Notes: generated by a model from the sequence alone, not told the origin. Counted from the first letter of the stretch, positions 1 through 13,784 are shown. The stretch is DNA of 64,000 nt from Fragum whitleyi (GCA_948146395.1 OX411547.1:31972614-32036613); one strand, 5' to 3'. Made by a program: numbers and translations.

Positions 1-1581
1 AAAGATTAAAGATTACAAAATTTTCACAAAAGTACTACCCTCTCCCCCCTGGTGCTCCGCACCTGGTGAATCTACAGTCATGATTTTAGCTATTTATATA
101 AAGGTCCATATGCTGATCATCCATGCCAATATTCAAATCTGTCAGGCTCCTGGTTCAAAAGAAGAAGAAGGTTAAAGATTACAAAATTTTCACAAAAGTA
201 CTACCCCCTCCCCCCTGGTGCTCTGCACCTGGCTGCCCAAAAGATATGATTTAAGCTATTTTTATTAAGGTCTATGAGCTGATCATCCATGACAATTTTC
301 AAGTCTGTAGGGCTCCTGGTTCCGAAGAAGAAGAGGCTTAAAGATTACAAAATTTACCCAGAGTACTCCCCCATCCCCCCTGGTGCTCCGCACCTGGTGG
401 CCCAAAAGATATGATTTTAGCTATTTTTATTCAGGTCTATGAACTGATCATCCATGCCAAGTTTTAAGTCTGTAGGACTACTGGCAGACATGGCGAAGGA
501 CCCAGAAAATCTGTCAGACAGTCGGTCTGACAGTCCTTGAAAAACTGTCAGACCGAAGTCAGACCTGTCAGACCGAACATTTAAGGGGGCAAATAATTTC
601 ATTATTGTTGTTTTTCCTCATTGAGAGAGAAAACTTATAAAATTAGTAGCAATACAATTAAAGGCCTAACTAGCTTGTCAAAGTCCTCTCATTCTGTCAG
701 TGATTTCAGTGCTTTGATTTAAAAACAAAGATTCTGAGATAAACCGAGCTTCAGATATTTTCAGAATTTAAAAAAATGTCTTTTCAAATCAAAAGGTAAC
801 AGTCATTTGTATTTTTTCATTAAAAAAAGAAAGACATAATATGATGGGTCGAACATTCTTGGGTACGAATAAGCAGAAAATATTTTAGTCTGTGTGCCTT
901 TGAAATTGAAAAAATACAAAAAATTCAGGTTAGATAAGACTAGCTACCAATAATTCTTTCTAAATTGGATCCTTAAATCATCTCTTCTTTCTCTTAATTA
1001 GTACAATTTGTAAAAGAGAATTTGCATATTCTAGCGGTGCCGAAAGTCGTAGAGGAACTGTTAATTGTTGGATCCTAGACCTATGTAAAGTTTAAAATCA
1101 AAGTTTGTTTTCGTGAGAAGGTTGACCAGAAATAATGTTTTCTTGAGTGAAAGTTTGGATTTACTGTTTAAACAGAATTTTCTGTCCCGAAAATAGTGTC
1201 GGACATTCGGACTGACGACATGGTACACTTTACCGGACCTAGGGGATTTTTGTCGGACATGTCCGACGGTCCGACGGACTTCGCCATGACTGTACTGGTT
1301 GAGAAGAAGAAGAATTTTAAAGATTTTCTTAAAATTTCACCTTTTGTTGCCATAGCAACCAGAGTTTTTCATGGATTTCAATTCTTTTAGCTATTTTTGA
1401 AGGGGACCACCTAAGCAACATTTCTGTAAAATTTGGTGTTAATTGGCTCAGTAGTTTAGGAGGAGATGTCATTTAAAGAAATTGTTGACGGACGCCAGAC
1501 GACGGACGACGACCGACGGACGGACGCCAGAGGAAAGGTGATCACAATAGCTCACATGAGCACTTCGTGCTCAGGTGAGCT
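1..1581 (-). mobile_element. Helentron-like element with tandem cores, cut by window edge and interrupted
   Basis: Positions 8, 174 and 340 start near-identical 166-bp units (AAAGATTACAAAATTT, then a C-rich stretch and a GAAGAAGAAG tract). The third unit is broken at 484 by a DNA transposon and resumes at 1,293. A GACGGACGCCAG-type microsatellite follows at 1,488-1,532, and the block ends in a hairpin at 1,549-1,581 whose arms read AGCTCAC and GTGAGCT. The same hairpin occurs at 62,959-62,992, in the other orientation, followed by a GTCCGTCTGTCC patch, so this end is read as the 5' terminus of a minus-oriented element. The 3' terminus lies outside the window. Confidence 0.65.
485..1292. mobile_element. 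Non-autonomous DNA transposon with 6-bp target duplication
   Basis: The left end reads CAGACATGGCGAAGG. The reverse complement of the right end reads CAGTCATGGCGAAGT. The element is flanked by TACTGG on both sides (479-484 and 1,293-1,298), and removing it with one TACTGG restores the interrupted 166-bp tandem unit. Both ends carry clustered GTCAGAC/GTCGGAC-type motifs (about 510-580 and 1,197-1,280), which could be subterminal transposase-binding repeats. No coding capacity is seen in the 808 bp. The CAG terminus recalls hAT elements, but their duplications are normally 8 bp, so no superfamily is assigned. Confidence 0.75.
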
Positions 1582-4240
1582 TAAAAGGGCGGTGGCGAGA
1601 ACTGGTACTTGGCCAAAATTAGTCTCTAACCAGTATATTTTTTAAACCTGTCCAATCACTAAGGAGTTGCAGACGACTTTTTTTCCAGTTGATGAAATTT
1701 CAATGGACCTTTATCTCCTACTAAAGGAAAAAATTGCGGGAAATGAAGAAATTGCTTTACTTCCATACAGAGTAAAAAAATGTCCTCAATGCTAAAAGCC
1801 TTTCCAAAGTTGATTTTTTTTTATTTTGTGCTTGAGAATCAAAAAAAATGTCACATTTGTTAACAGGATTCATCGGTTCTGCTGGCTACCGAATATTTCA
1901 TTATTTGACGCTTCGTCGCCATCTAGAAGAGTGGGCATAATCACTAATTTTTATGACATGCACATTCATTTATTCCAGTGGCTATTGTTGACCTGATAAC
2001 ACAGATAGTACATGAAATACTGAAAGGTTAAACGAGAAATCCAATAATATGCTCCAGAACCTATCCTCATTTGAGGTTTTTTCTACACAGCAGTCTTCGC
2101 GGAGAAATCAAACAAATAAATAAAAAGCACTTAAAATCATCTGTATTCGTCCACTTCACAAAACCGTTAAAAATGAAAGGTTTTAAATACATCCGTTAGT
2201 AGTATCATCTTACATAAAAAGGATTTTCATTGACAGAAATACGCATAAACTTACAACGTGCGTTACAAAAATCGTCTGTAGCGTGTGATGAAACAGGGTT
2301 GACTAACGATAAGGATTACTTTTTTAACGAAATCATGCATACTGGAAAGGGGGGGGGGGCTTCAGCAGATGACTTTCTCTGCACATTCCCACTGTTAATC
2401 TTTTTTTACCCCGACTTTTTACGCGAATCAAAATGTGTTAATTCAATTCTTGAAGCGGCACAAGAGGCACGTAAGGACCAAAGACGCCCCTCTGAGTATA
2501 AAGCCCCAGCCTCAGATCCGGCAATTCAGTAAGCTAAGTTTATTATGTTTATGATATTTAAGCAACTTCATCAGTTTAAAAAAATGCAGATTTCATTTCC
2601 AAAATATTACTTTTGGAATCAGCCATCAAAAAAGGCCCTTTCTTCTGTGTATTTTGGTACTATTGAATCTATTTTCACACTGAGCTTTCATTTTAACCGT
2701 AGAAACGGAATCCGTCCTGATGATTAAAGTCGGATTCATTTTTTTTTTTTTTTTTTTTTTGAGATCCCTTGGGTCCCACGAAATAGTTGTCGACTTCATC
2801 CCAAAAAATACTAATATTTTGAGCATACTTGAAATCCTAAAGCTCTTTTTCCTACGTGACAATGGATTCGTCATATTTACAGAAGGAACATGTCGCCTAT
2901 GAAAGTTTAGTAGGGAGACCGGGGCTAGTTTATAGCGTACACCTTGTATTTTGATTTTTTTGCGTTTACGCTGTATGCTTTTACATTTATGCTTTAGTTG
3001 ACCTTGGTCATGACTGTCAGGCATTTCTACGATCAAATAGTGTATTATATTACTGGAATGATGAGGAATTGTTTAGTCACTCACCACGGAACCAAAATAT
3101 TAAATTATCACTCAGACATTGGAAAATATTTCAACTAATCTTTTTCTCCTGTTAAAATTCTTGTTAATCTTAGAAGTTAAGGAGAATAGACACTAAATTT
3201 TCTATTTCTGTAATCAAGCAAGTGATCTCTTTTCTGAACATTTGCTTCACCGGCAAAATATCCTATTTTGATTTGATTTCAAGGCTTAAAGTGACAATAA
3301 ATGCAATGTAATCTACTCCATGGTAGATATTGCGGTTGGATTACAGAAACTCAATAACAGCAGCTTCATTTGACTTCATTTACAAGTTTTTGGTTGCAAA
3401 ACGACAATATAACTTCTAAAAAAAACCACAAAACCATAGTATAGATTAATATATTCAAGGAGAGATTTAAGCTAAACGATAAATTTCAGACAGGTTAATT
3501 TTTAAGTTGTGAATAAAGATTTTTAACAAGAAACTTGGATTTTTTCCAATATACGAGCTTGTATAGTAAAACATGAGTAGAAAATGAGACATTCTTATAA
3601 TGGACTATTTCTATTGATCTCTCTATGTGAACTTTCTAAATAACACAGGCTATTGTTACATAATTAGATGTTCGTGTCTTGTTGGGTAAAGTATAAGACA
3701 GATTGGAACAAAATGTCTTTAACTTAAGTAGAGCTACCGCCATACCGCTGAGGACGCTTTCCAAAATGACAGGCTGGTAGGCAGCACATGAATTGAATTA
3801 AAAAGATTTGATGTTGCGTTAAAAAACTTAAGATGTTTTCTCAAGATCGATAAGAGTCAGGAAATCCATCACCGTTTTTGCTAAGGAAGCTCGCCGATCA
3901 TCGCGAGTACCCAAGGCTGACAATTCCTTCAACTTTGGAAAACACACACCCGCTCGTTAAAATTCGCGAGGGCGTTTATATCCTGAACAACAATGTATCG
4001 GGAACACTCAATGACTCTACAATTATTCTCTTATAAGCGTACTGTAGGGAAGCAAATAACTTGAGCGTGCATTTTATCTTATAACTAACTATACAACTAT
4101 CCGTATGATAACATCCCATATGATATTTTTTATGATATCATATAGTTATTTTTAGAACAAAGATATAATGCGGTTATTTTTAGAAACATGCATTTCAGTC
4201 AGAAAAATCGACGAAAACAAGACAAATAGAGGCTATAAGA
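1582..4240. other. Non-coding, AT-rich; no gene recognised
   Basis: No conserved protein, RNA gene or well-bounded repeat was recognised here. A run of about 20 T lies at 2,740-2,761 and a run of 9-10 G near 2,350. The open frame around 2,230-2,532 begins without an ATG and matches no family I know. Confidence 0.5.
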
Positions 4241-4402
4241 TAAATGTAATACGTACTTAGTGTATTGTATGAAAAAAAATATCTAACTCGGTTTTGAGAA
4301 TTGATAATTGTCTCGGCAGAGCCTCGACAATTTTCAATTCTCCCAACCTCGTTAGATATTTTTTTTTTTCATATAATACACTAAGTATGTATTATATTTA
4401 AC
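4241..4402. mobile_element. Full-length hairpin (foldback) MITE
   Basis: Two arms of about 78 bp (4,241-4,318 and 4,321-4,400) are imperfect reverse complements with almost no loop. Landmarks in order are a TAATACGTACTTAGTGTATT-type outer arm, an A-run, ATATCTAAC, GAGAATTG and ATTGTC, then the inverse of each. The element can fold into a single long stem. No open frame is present. Confidence 0.75.
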
Positions 4403-4562
4403 ATCATCAGCTTTGTACACAGCTTATCTCATCCATATTCTTAGGTAAATATCAAGTTATAAAGACTGTAGATTCATTTTCTTTAACATAAAAGAAGCCA
4501 TCAGAGACGGATTATGCTTCCCAAATAAGTCCTTGATATAAAACGTATGCTTTAAATCAGGG

Positions 4563-4800
4563 ACTCGTTTTACTAAACTTCTTACGAAAAAAATTGATCG
4601 TAAGTCAAAATCACAAATCGTACCTGGTGTTTGCATTTATTGTTAGATTCTGCCCAACGATATCTTATTGAAATCGTCTTTAGAAGACGATTTCAATGAG
4701 ATTATGCATGGCAGAATTTCCAAATATAGTTGCTACTGTAGAAGCAACTTTAATTTTTGACGTACGCAAAAAATGATCGTAAGATGTTTAGTAAAACAGG
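4563..4800. mobile_element. MITE with GTTTTACTAAAC inverted ends and internal hairpin
   Basis: The left end (4,567 on) reads GTTTTACTAAACTTCTTACG. The reverse complement of the right end (to 4,797) reads GTTTTACTAAACATCTTACG. A central hairpin at 4,662-4,703 has arms built on TTGAAATCGTCTT and AAGACGATTTCAA. Length is about 240 bp with no coding capacity. Confidence 0.7.
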
Positions 4801-5248
4801 CCAAAGGAGACCAAAATCACAAGAAATATTGACTGGTGACAAGCGTTTAGTCCAGGTTTCCCAGAACCCATTTAAAGAATTAAAGATTTTTTTTTTCAGT
4901 AAAGATAACAATTTACGTGTTATAGCCCCAATTTGAAAAACAGGTTAAACATTAACGTAAAATGACTATTGTAGATTCAGAGCATCTACCCAAAGTAAAA
5001 GATTTTTATCAGTCTGTTCAGTCTGCACAAGTTAGTCAGAATTTCTTCTTTGAACAAATTTCTGAGTATGAGCCTTCTTGAATATAATTTAAGATAAATT
5101 TCTTACATACTATAATTTTTCTGCAAAATTTCTGTTTGAAAGGCGTCCCTTTTCCCAATCATTTTCATGATAGTCTAGGTGTGAAAGCATTTCCCTCTCA
5201 ACCAAAGACTCTCAAGCTACGTGTATATTTTGAGTCCCACGTGGTATG

Positions 5249-5525
5249 GTTTGTTTGTTTGAATGGGTTTTACGCCGCTTTCAACAATTTCGCAGTTATA
5301 TCGAGGCGGCCGGAGCACCTAACAATGGATTCCTGGTATTTCTTACACCTGTACTACCATTACACCCTTTCCTAGCCTCCGATTGCTATCTCACATAGGT
5401 TTACTATTATCTACCAATTGGTGAGAGACAAACGTCGGAAAGGATATTTGCCGCCACCGGGGATCGAACCCACGACTTCCAGATTGGAAGTCTTATGCCT
5501 AATCAACTGCGCTATGGTGGCGGCT
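5249..5525 (-). mobile_element. tRNA-derived SINE, full length
   Basis: Read on the minus strand, the element starts with a tRNA-like head (5,455-5,525) with an A-box-like TAGCGCAGTTGATTAGG and a perfect B box GGTTCGATCCC. A conserved body follows, and the tail is GTTGAAAGCGGCGTAAAACC followed by CAAACAAACAAACC (about 5,249-5,290). The head can still form most of a cloverleaf. Related copies lie at 38,190-38,635 (interrupted), 42,441-42,705, 48,938-49,192 and 55,349-55,640, all on the same strand. Transcription would be by RNA polymerase III from the internal boxes. Confidence 0.85.
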
Positions 5526-8399
5526 ACGTGTTATGGTACCAGAAGTTTTATGGAACTGAAATGAGCTGCAAGGACATGTAGTTAATTGAGCATATATCAG
5601 TTTCAAATGCATTGAATTCAATCCAACATGGAAGTTTGTTTGTTTGATTTCTTTTTATTCCGCAAACAGTATAACATCTTAACCTTTCCGCATCTTGTCT
5701 GTCTGGCAAATGAAAAATCTGATCTCTCAATCTAATGTTCAAATTAATAAACGGATGAGCTACGGTGCTAGAATGTTTAAATTCTTATTTGATTACGAAA
5801 TTGATCTTGGTTGATGATTTTGTTGTATAAACACGAGAGTATATATCATCGTTTTGCGAACAAACGTCGTGACTACAGACTAAACAAGATCAATGGGTCA
5901 ATGAAAAGGTTTTAATCGCCCATTGAAGATATATTGATTAACATGAATACATTTTCACTTGTTTTATTTAGAAATAAATTTCTTGAAAGGTTAATTACAA
6001 TTTTTCTGACTTCTTCTAATTAAGTTTATATTGGATATTATATGATCATCAGCAAGAACATATAAATGCTTATTGTTGAGCCCGTAATCTGAGAGCAAGA
6101 CATAGTTGTTACAATGACGGCTCGGTGTGGGCTCGTTAGTGCGTCCATGTGTGCGTCCGTCAGTCGGTCAGTCTAACGATTTTCACCGGACAATGACGCC
6201 TATATTGAAAATAATTTTCAGACGAAGAACTCTGATTGAAGGCCAAACCAAGAGAGATAAGTAAGTCTATATCGAGTGATACTGGGTTATCTTAGTCTGG
6301 GAAAAACTAATTTCTTTGCAATTTTTCCGAAAAGAAAAGAAAAATACAACTGTTGGTTCTAGTTTGAATGCAGTATCACTATTTTTAAGTTTTATTCGAA
6401 ACCTACTAAGATAGGTCTAAACAGAATTCATAAATCTAATTACAATTAAGTAAAATTGCATACAATCAACATTTAAAGGTTCTAAATGGCAGGATTACCG
6501 TCAAGTTGTATGCATAAATACTGGTAGGATGACATAGATTGTAAGGCATGGAAAATATTAGGGCCACACATTGATGTTCTTATTTCTTTGAATTTAGTTC
6601 CCCATGCCTCTACAAAACTACAATATGCTCAGTAACACTTACAAGAATTTGTCATATACAAACGTCGGACGACGGGCGACGAAAGTACAATTATCACACG
6701 TTGTGCTAAAAGCAAAAAAATCAATCTTTAATTTTCGCACCTTGCAGCTTACATGACAGTATACTTATTATTTATTAGACTTTCTATACTCAACTCCAAA
6801 AGAGACGTCCACAAATACATGTTCTCTTAATAACTTATCCGTTTATGATTTAATTGCATTTTTTATTCTAATACCTGTTAAAACCGACTTTATTTTCAAA
6901 ACCAGTCATTTGACTGTTAGGTTTTACGTTCCTTTCCGTAGCAACTCCATTTTAGAAAATGTGTCCCCTGAGCTAGTGGGATTTGGTGCACAACGGTTTA
7001 TTGAAAAGTTTTAATTTGCATTGAAAGACACTTTAACACCTAGCAATAAACCGGTTAAAAATCTTTATTCCTATGATGACGTCAAATATTACGTAATCTT
7101 GAACGTTATCAACCAAAATTTGGTCTACGGAGGCAAGCCCTTTAAAGCAGGTGTTGCTGTATCAAAACAGACAATGAATTTGAATTTCAAAGACTGGTGC
7201 AACTAACCATATGTTAAAGTCTGTTCGTTACTGTAAAGACAAGATACCGACATCAAGTCGTATTTCTGTTCAATATAGTGGACAGTCGTCTCTCAATCAT
7301 AAGCACACTAATGATTAACAAATCTGTTTGACAATATGACCCCTGTAAACGTTCAAAATAACATCTTATAGGCCAAATTTCTGAAGGGAAATGACGGTAT
7401 TAAAGCCCGTCTGATAATTTCCGAATCTACCGTAACTCGTCAATCGTCCTTAAGCATTAATTTCCTATTTCTATCCTCTTTCTTGTAGGTTTTCACAATA
7501 ATCACAGGATGAATGCCTACCCCACCCACTCTCCAACCATGCAATGTGAGTGGGTTACTAAAGATCCTTCAAACAAAATGAACAGCTTTTAAAAACTGAT
7601 TTATTTTGAGGGCATTGTCGAAGAGCTAACTTGCGAAATGGGTACTCTTATCCATTATGGAATTGCCATCTTCATTCGTGTGAACTTTTTTGATGGTGTT
7701 GTCAAGCAAGGCGTATATGTTTAATAACAGTCTCATTTAGGATCATTATTTCATCCGATACACGCGGCAATATGGTTGTTTACCCAAATAGCAAATTAAG
7801 ATTAAAAATTGTATTAGATGTTTAATTATTTTGATTTACATTTTGTGGACGGTTCTTTTGGAGTTAATTATACTAAAGTCCCTGTATTTTAAAGAAATTT
7901 AACGGTAGAAATGAGATTTGTAGCATGCTATCAAGACAATTGTTATTATATTCGCTTTTCCCTGTAACTTCAGATTAGAAGTTTAGTGCTTACGAGGATT
8001 TTGTCATTAAGACCCCTTACCCGTGATTCCCTATGGAATGTTACTATTCAACTCTATGTTCATATCGGGTTCATTCTTATGACTAGAAAATAATCTGACC
8101 AAATTTCGTGAAGACTCGTCCATAATTGTGGCATCTAGGGTGCTTACAAGGTTGTTGTTATAATGGACCCTTTGATGGAATATTTTTAATAGGGTATAAA
8201 TAAGTACCTTTAGACAATGCAAGCATTCTGGCCAATCTCCATGAAAACTATTTGGGCCTTTTTCACCGTGATATCTGATTGACCGTTCCTATTTTCAAAA
8301 GGGTTCATCCATTAGATAAGACAAACATTCTGAAAAAAAATTCACGAAGATTGGGACAAAATTGAAGATATTTTTACGACGGACGACGGTCATTCATTG
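5526..8399. other. Non-coding; decayed repeats only
   Basis: No gene is supported. A small GTGCGTCC/GTCAGTCGGTC patch at 6,139-6,172 and GTCGGACGACGGGCGACG at 6,663-6,680 look like the microsatellite parts of decayed hairpin-plus-microsatellite elements. About 8,000-8,400 resembles a decayed core of the AGCTCAC family, with an ACGGACGACGG patch near 8,380. Confidence 0.4.
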
Positions 8400-8640
8400 A
8401 GGTCAGAAAGTTGCTAAGATGAGCTAAAAGTCAGCTGAACATTCGGCAATTGAAAACGTTCAACATGAACAAGGTTCAGACTAGCTCGTCTTGAACACAC
8501 CACACCGATCGTACTTTCAAAAATGATATTTAAAAAATAATAAATGGTTCAAGATTTTCATCAAAATCATAGGCGTTACTAGGATTTTGAAATCCAGACG
8601 CATTCAGAAAGCGACCAACATAGAATATATAGGATAGAGG
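8400..8640. repeat. Dispersed repeat, copy 1
   Basis: The stretch from GATGAGCTAAAAGTCAGCTG through GAACATTCGGCAATTGAAAA to the TTGAACACACC region aligns by eye with 16,284-16,460 (GTGAGCTGAAAGTTAGCTG, then GAACATTCAGGAAATAGAAAA). A further match of lower quality may continue near 8,980-9,060 and 16,590-16,680. No coding potential is seen. Confidence 0.55.
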
Positions 8641-8841
8641 CGATATGTGGACTGTGACAAAAGATGAATGTACTCCGCCCGCTCCCCTTTTCTATTCCGA
8701 TTAGAACATTGGTTGATAATCAAAACATCGTATCGTTCGATGTTATGATCATTCATCAACGACATTTAGGTCCAACTTATTTCTGACCCTGGGAGGGTAC
8801 TGTTGCCCGCATCATCAGAGTATCTTTCAGAAAGCGGGATA

Positions 8842-8933
8842 CCAGCTCTAGACTGGTCCACATATCGACTATCAGAATAGCCTAGAATAGGCTATTCTGA
8901 TATTCGACAGTGAGACCAGTCTACACCCGACCC
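8842..8933. repeat. Perfect-centre inverted repeat
   Basis: The arms TATCAGAATAGCC (8,870-8,886 region) and GGCTATTCTGATA flank a 7-base loop. Outside them CTAGACTGGTC and GACCAGTCTA are also inverted, giving arms of roughly 38 bp with one weak interior part. It resembles a small foldback MITE. Confidence 0.6.
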
Positions 8934-9226
8934 GAAAGCGGGCGAGAAATAAATTGGCCCATATAACACACTGCACTACACAATCTGATCAGGATTTCTA
9001 CACATTTCTCAGTAAGTCCATTCGAAGGTTAAATACATTTTACACATTTTTAACGTTTTATTTTTAACGAATCATGTTTTATCAATTGTTCAAATTCATT
9101 ATTTTCTAACCATATGATAACATTTTCCACATAAATTAATTTGAAAGTGGTTTCATACAACGACATATATCATTGCCAAAACAATGTTTCATTGCCAAAA
9201 CAATGTTTACCCTGAAATCGCTATCG

Positions 9227-10180
<954 letters not shown>

Positions 10181-11782
10181 ACCATGTCACACTTAAAGGG
10201 AACAAGTACAATATACATGCATTACTTTGAAATTGGCATTTTTATACTGGTAAAAGATGCACACCTTATGAAGTCCAAACATAAATACATTGTTTCAAAA
10301 CATGTTTGTTCCCTTCTAGTGTGACAGGGTAATATATATGTTATTGTAGAGGGAAAGAGAGAGAGAGAAAGAGAGAGGAATACCCACCGGGCACTCACTC
10401 GAAAATCAGTACATTCACACCTAGGTGAACGCACTTGAGTGGCTTATCAGCACTGAGATTTCAGAAAAGGGTTGGTTTTTATTTGAAAATTATATGTTTT
10501 TTTACGGACATCTGGTTATGAATGTTTAATTAGCTCGCTTTAAATAGCAGTAAAAATAATATTTTCTATAAAAGCTTTCTAAAAAAGTATTCCATTATTA
10601 TTAATATAACTAGAGTGTAAATTCAAATTGAATAAATAAAGTCGATTGATATCATCACACAGAAGAGAAAAATACAGAAAATTGAAATTGTTATTCTTGA
10701 AAAATGATATTTTTTTATATAAAATTAAGACTATAAATATATTTATATATAGCCTCTGGTAATAGCCGTTCACACTAAAATACACTTTTATCAACTCAGC
10801 ATTAATGCGCGGATTAGCTGTGCGGGCTAAACAGAAGGGCCGTTCACCAATCAATAAGACATTTTTTTCTGTCAGTAGGGGGTTCGACTCCGGGAAACGC
10901 TAGTTTGTATATTTTTTTTCAGATTTTGCCAAATAAAAGAAAAATATTAATGTTTTGAATTTTAATTCATTTCCAATTTACTGACGGGTAAAAATAGGGG
11001 GAAAGCAAAGAAAGAAAGAACGCTTGGCGACTCCCCGCCTTTTCATATAGGCCTAAACTGTATGGAAATCTAAAATTCCCTCGAAAATGTATTCAAAAGC
11101 AAATTCAGCGAAAAAAAGAACTTTACTTTTAAACGGTACCAAAAAGTAGTCATTAATAATATAATGATCATCAAAATCCAAAGAATGGTCTCAAAACAAT
11201 AAGAATTATAGAACAAATGTCCAAGGCGACTTTTTTTTACCTTTTTACGTGCCTATGATTTTATGATTGAGAAAACATTGTGAAAAAAAGAAGAAATTGC
11301 TTCTGACAAGCAATTTCTTCTTTTTCCACAATATTTTCTACCCTACTGAATGGTTATTTTTCAAATTAAATCCACTTTAAATTTTCGTCTGCAAAACCTT
11401 TGTATTTGGACAGGTCCAAAGTTTTGTAAAACAGGGAAGTGTTAATATCTAAAAATGACCCGAGTGCAACGTCTAAGATTCACGGTCTTCAAATGGCAGG
11501 GTGTATCAACTGGCCAAACAAATCAACTGGCCACTACTAAATCATCGTATGAGAAAGAACTCTTTATTGTACACGCAATAGAAATAAATCCTCTTTCGAA
11601 AAATATCGTTGATAAATGATCATAACATGGAAACCACAGCTTATTCAATCTGTAATTACGATGTTTTGATTATATTCACCAACGCTCAAATCATAGGCCG
11701 AAAAGGGAGCCGGAGGACATTCATCTTTTCACCGCCACATTCCAAATACCGCCTTTGTCCAAAACAGAACACTTTTTTTTAT
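10181..11782. other. Non-coding; includes a hairpin repeat
   Basis: No gene was recognised. A hairpin at 11,284-11,325 (arms AAGAAGAAATTGCTT and AAGCAATTTCTTCTT) lies in sequence resembling the interior of the TTAA MITE at 28,778-29,005. GGTTCGACTCC at about 10,879 is an isolated B-box-like motif. Confidence 0.4.
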
Positions 11783-12752
11783 TAGTCCCCTACCGGTGTT
11801 CACACCGGAGGGGACTATAGGTTTGCCCTCCGCCTGTCCGTCCGTCTGTCCGTCTGTCCGTCCGTCTGTCCGTCTGTCCGCTCAAATCTTGATCCCGCGA
11901 TAACTTAATAACTAAGCAAGCGTTTTTGATGAAAGTTGGTATATGACTAGATGGCAATGTGTAGATTATGCACATCGTTTTATTTTTGTTTTTCGACTTA
12001 AATTGAGGTTGCTATGGTTACAGAAATAGTGAAAACATGGCCAAAAATGGGATCCTGCGATAAGATAATAACTAAGCAAGCTAGTTTGATGAGACTTGGT
12101 ATATGACTATATGGCAATGTGTAGATTATGCACATCATTTTATTTTTTTTTTTTGACTAAAATTGTTGTTGCTATGGTTACGGAAATAATGAAAATATGG
12201 CAAAAAATATTGGATCCTGCGATAAGTTAATAAGTAAGCAAGCTAATTTGATGAGACTTGGTATATGACTAGATGGTAATGTGTAGATTATGCACATCAT
12301 TTTATTTTTGTTCTTTGACAAAAAGTGCGGTTGCTATGGTAACGGAAATAGTGAAAATATGGCAAAAATGGATCCTGCAATAACTTAATAACTAAGCAAG
12401 CTAACTTGGTGAAACCTGTTTTAAAATGTAAAAAAATTTATAAGCCATGTTAGTCAGGGTGGTGATGCAGCAGTATTAATCACTTCCAGTGAAAGTTCTC
12501 ATTTCTTACCAACAAGACTGAAGAAAAACATCTTGGATCAGACAAGGTAACTGTTATTGATACTATTTCTTGCATCTGTTTATTGCTTGCATGAATTGTA
12601 TAGTGGGCACAGCAGAGACAACAACTCATGTAAGTCTTGTTTAACCCTTTCCAAAACAAGACCTGGTTTTGACGTCCCTGATAGAATTGGCGTGGGAAAA
12701 CATTGAGACAAACAAAGCCGGTAGGGGACTTATGTCCATGTCCAACATGGCT
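11783..12752 (+). mobile_element. Helentron-like element, AGTCCCC family
   Basis: The 5' end is a hairpin at 11,783-11,817 (TAGTCCCCTACCGG...CCGGAGGGGACTA). It is followed by a GTCCGTCTGTCC microsatellite (11,836-11,880) and about 3.5 cores of ~160 bp (unit landmarks ATAACTTAATAACTAAGC at 11,900, 12,060, 12,222 and 12,380). Near the 3' end the arm returns inverted as CCGGTAGGGGACT (12,718-12,730). A small hairpin CCATGTCCAACATGG follows, then CTCTTGTTT. This layout of 5' arm, inverted inner 3' arm and terminal hairpin is what is known for Helentron-associated elements. A left-end fragment of a TTAACCCTTTCC MITE sits at 12,640-12,710. Confidence 0.75.
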
Positions 12753-12919
12753 CTTGTTTCATTCAAGAAGGCCTTCCGAGTTTTCAGTACAATAAGGATT
12801 AATACATTAAAACATATGTATTAGAAAAATTAACAAATCCGGTTAGCTAAAACTTAAGGTATGTTCATATTTCGTGGGATAGATTGTAAACAAGTCCATT
12901 TTTTTTCATTGAAGAAGTG

Positions 12920-13290
12920 CTGATAAATCGATCAAATGCTGTAACTGCAGTCACGAGGATCATACCACCAGCTCAGTAACACTTTCAAGTATTCAGTGAA
13001 GCTTTTCAGCCTGGTAATGCTCATTTTTAGAAAGTTAATGGGAATCGGGGGAACTAGCAGTTGCTCGGGCATCGGAAAACAGCATCCACAGCTTGTGTTT
13101 GAGGCAAGCCGCTTTTTGCAGGATTTCCGAAGCAAAATCAGGCTCGGAGTGCCGGTAAAGGCCGTGAGTTAAGCTATGCGGCAATTCATGATTAAGACTT
13201 GATAACCTCCTTTTCAGCATGCGAAGAATATTGCTCCCTTTTAAGAAATGCACCGGAGACCGTAGATAGGTGAAATGAGCACTGGGACTA
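12920..13290 (-). other. Coding-like island of unknown identity
   Basis: This 370-bp patch is less AT-rich than its surroundings. On the minus strand a frame from about 13,275 to 13,035 reads as a plausible Leu/Lys/His-containing protein segment without an ATG start. A second frame (13,135-12,932) continues downstream in another phase, as if a frameshift lies near 13,040. I do not recognise the family. It could be a decayed coding exon or transposon relic, or chance. No splice sites were assigned. Confidence 0.25.
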
Positions 13291-13784
13291 ATGCCATAAA
13301 TCTGACTTGTTATCCGTTAATAGCCATTACGCGCGGGGTTTGTTTTCTTTAGTCAGCTAGGGGTCGGAGCTGATTCTTAATGTCCTGTTATATCCACTGC
13401 ACATCAATATCCAGGAATAACTGGTGTTAGTGTCTAGTTTGTCTCAAGATCTTATTTTGGAATTCTAATATGTTTTGTTCCTTTGAGAAACTATGTTAAA
13501 CATGAACTTACAACACATCCAGACCGCTTACATTTTGAAGAAGATTCGAATGATTGATTTAATTGATAATATGCAATTGGCAACGTTGTATAGTAAAACC
13601 CAAACTTGAATTTTGAAGTTAATTACGTATTTTTTTCTCAACAAAATCCTTTTATAAATTTCGTCTGCCTTGTAACTAAAGTTTGTACTGTAGTTATGAT
13701 GTTATGATTGCTCATGTTTTAACTATATATGGTAGCCGGTTTATGTGTAAGGGTTTTTGTTCTGCCTTGACGTACAAGCTAGCT

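Noticed and set aside
2230..2532. Possible 100-residue gene
   Set aside because: No ATG, no recognisable domain, and it crosses a G-run. A GTAAGC near its end looks like a donor but no partner exon was found.
5455..5525. Functional tRNA gene on the minus strand
   Set aside because: The cloverleaf is good but continues into a conserved SINE body and a CAAACAAAC tail; four related copies exist.
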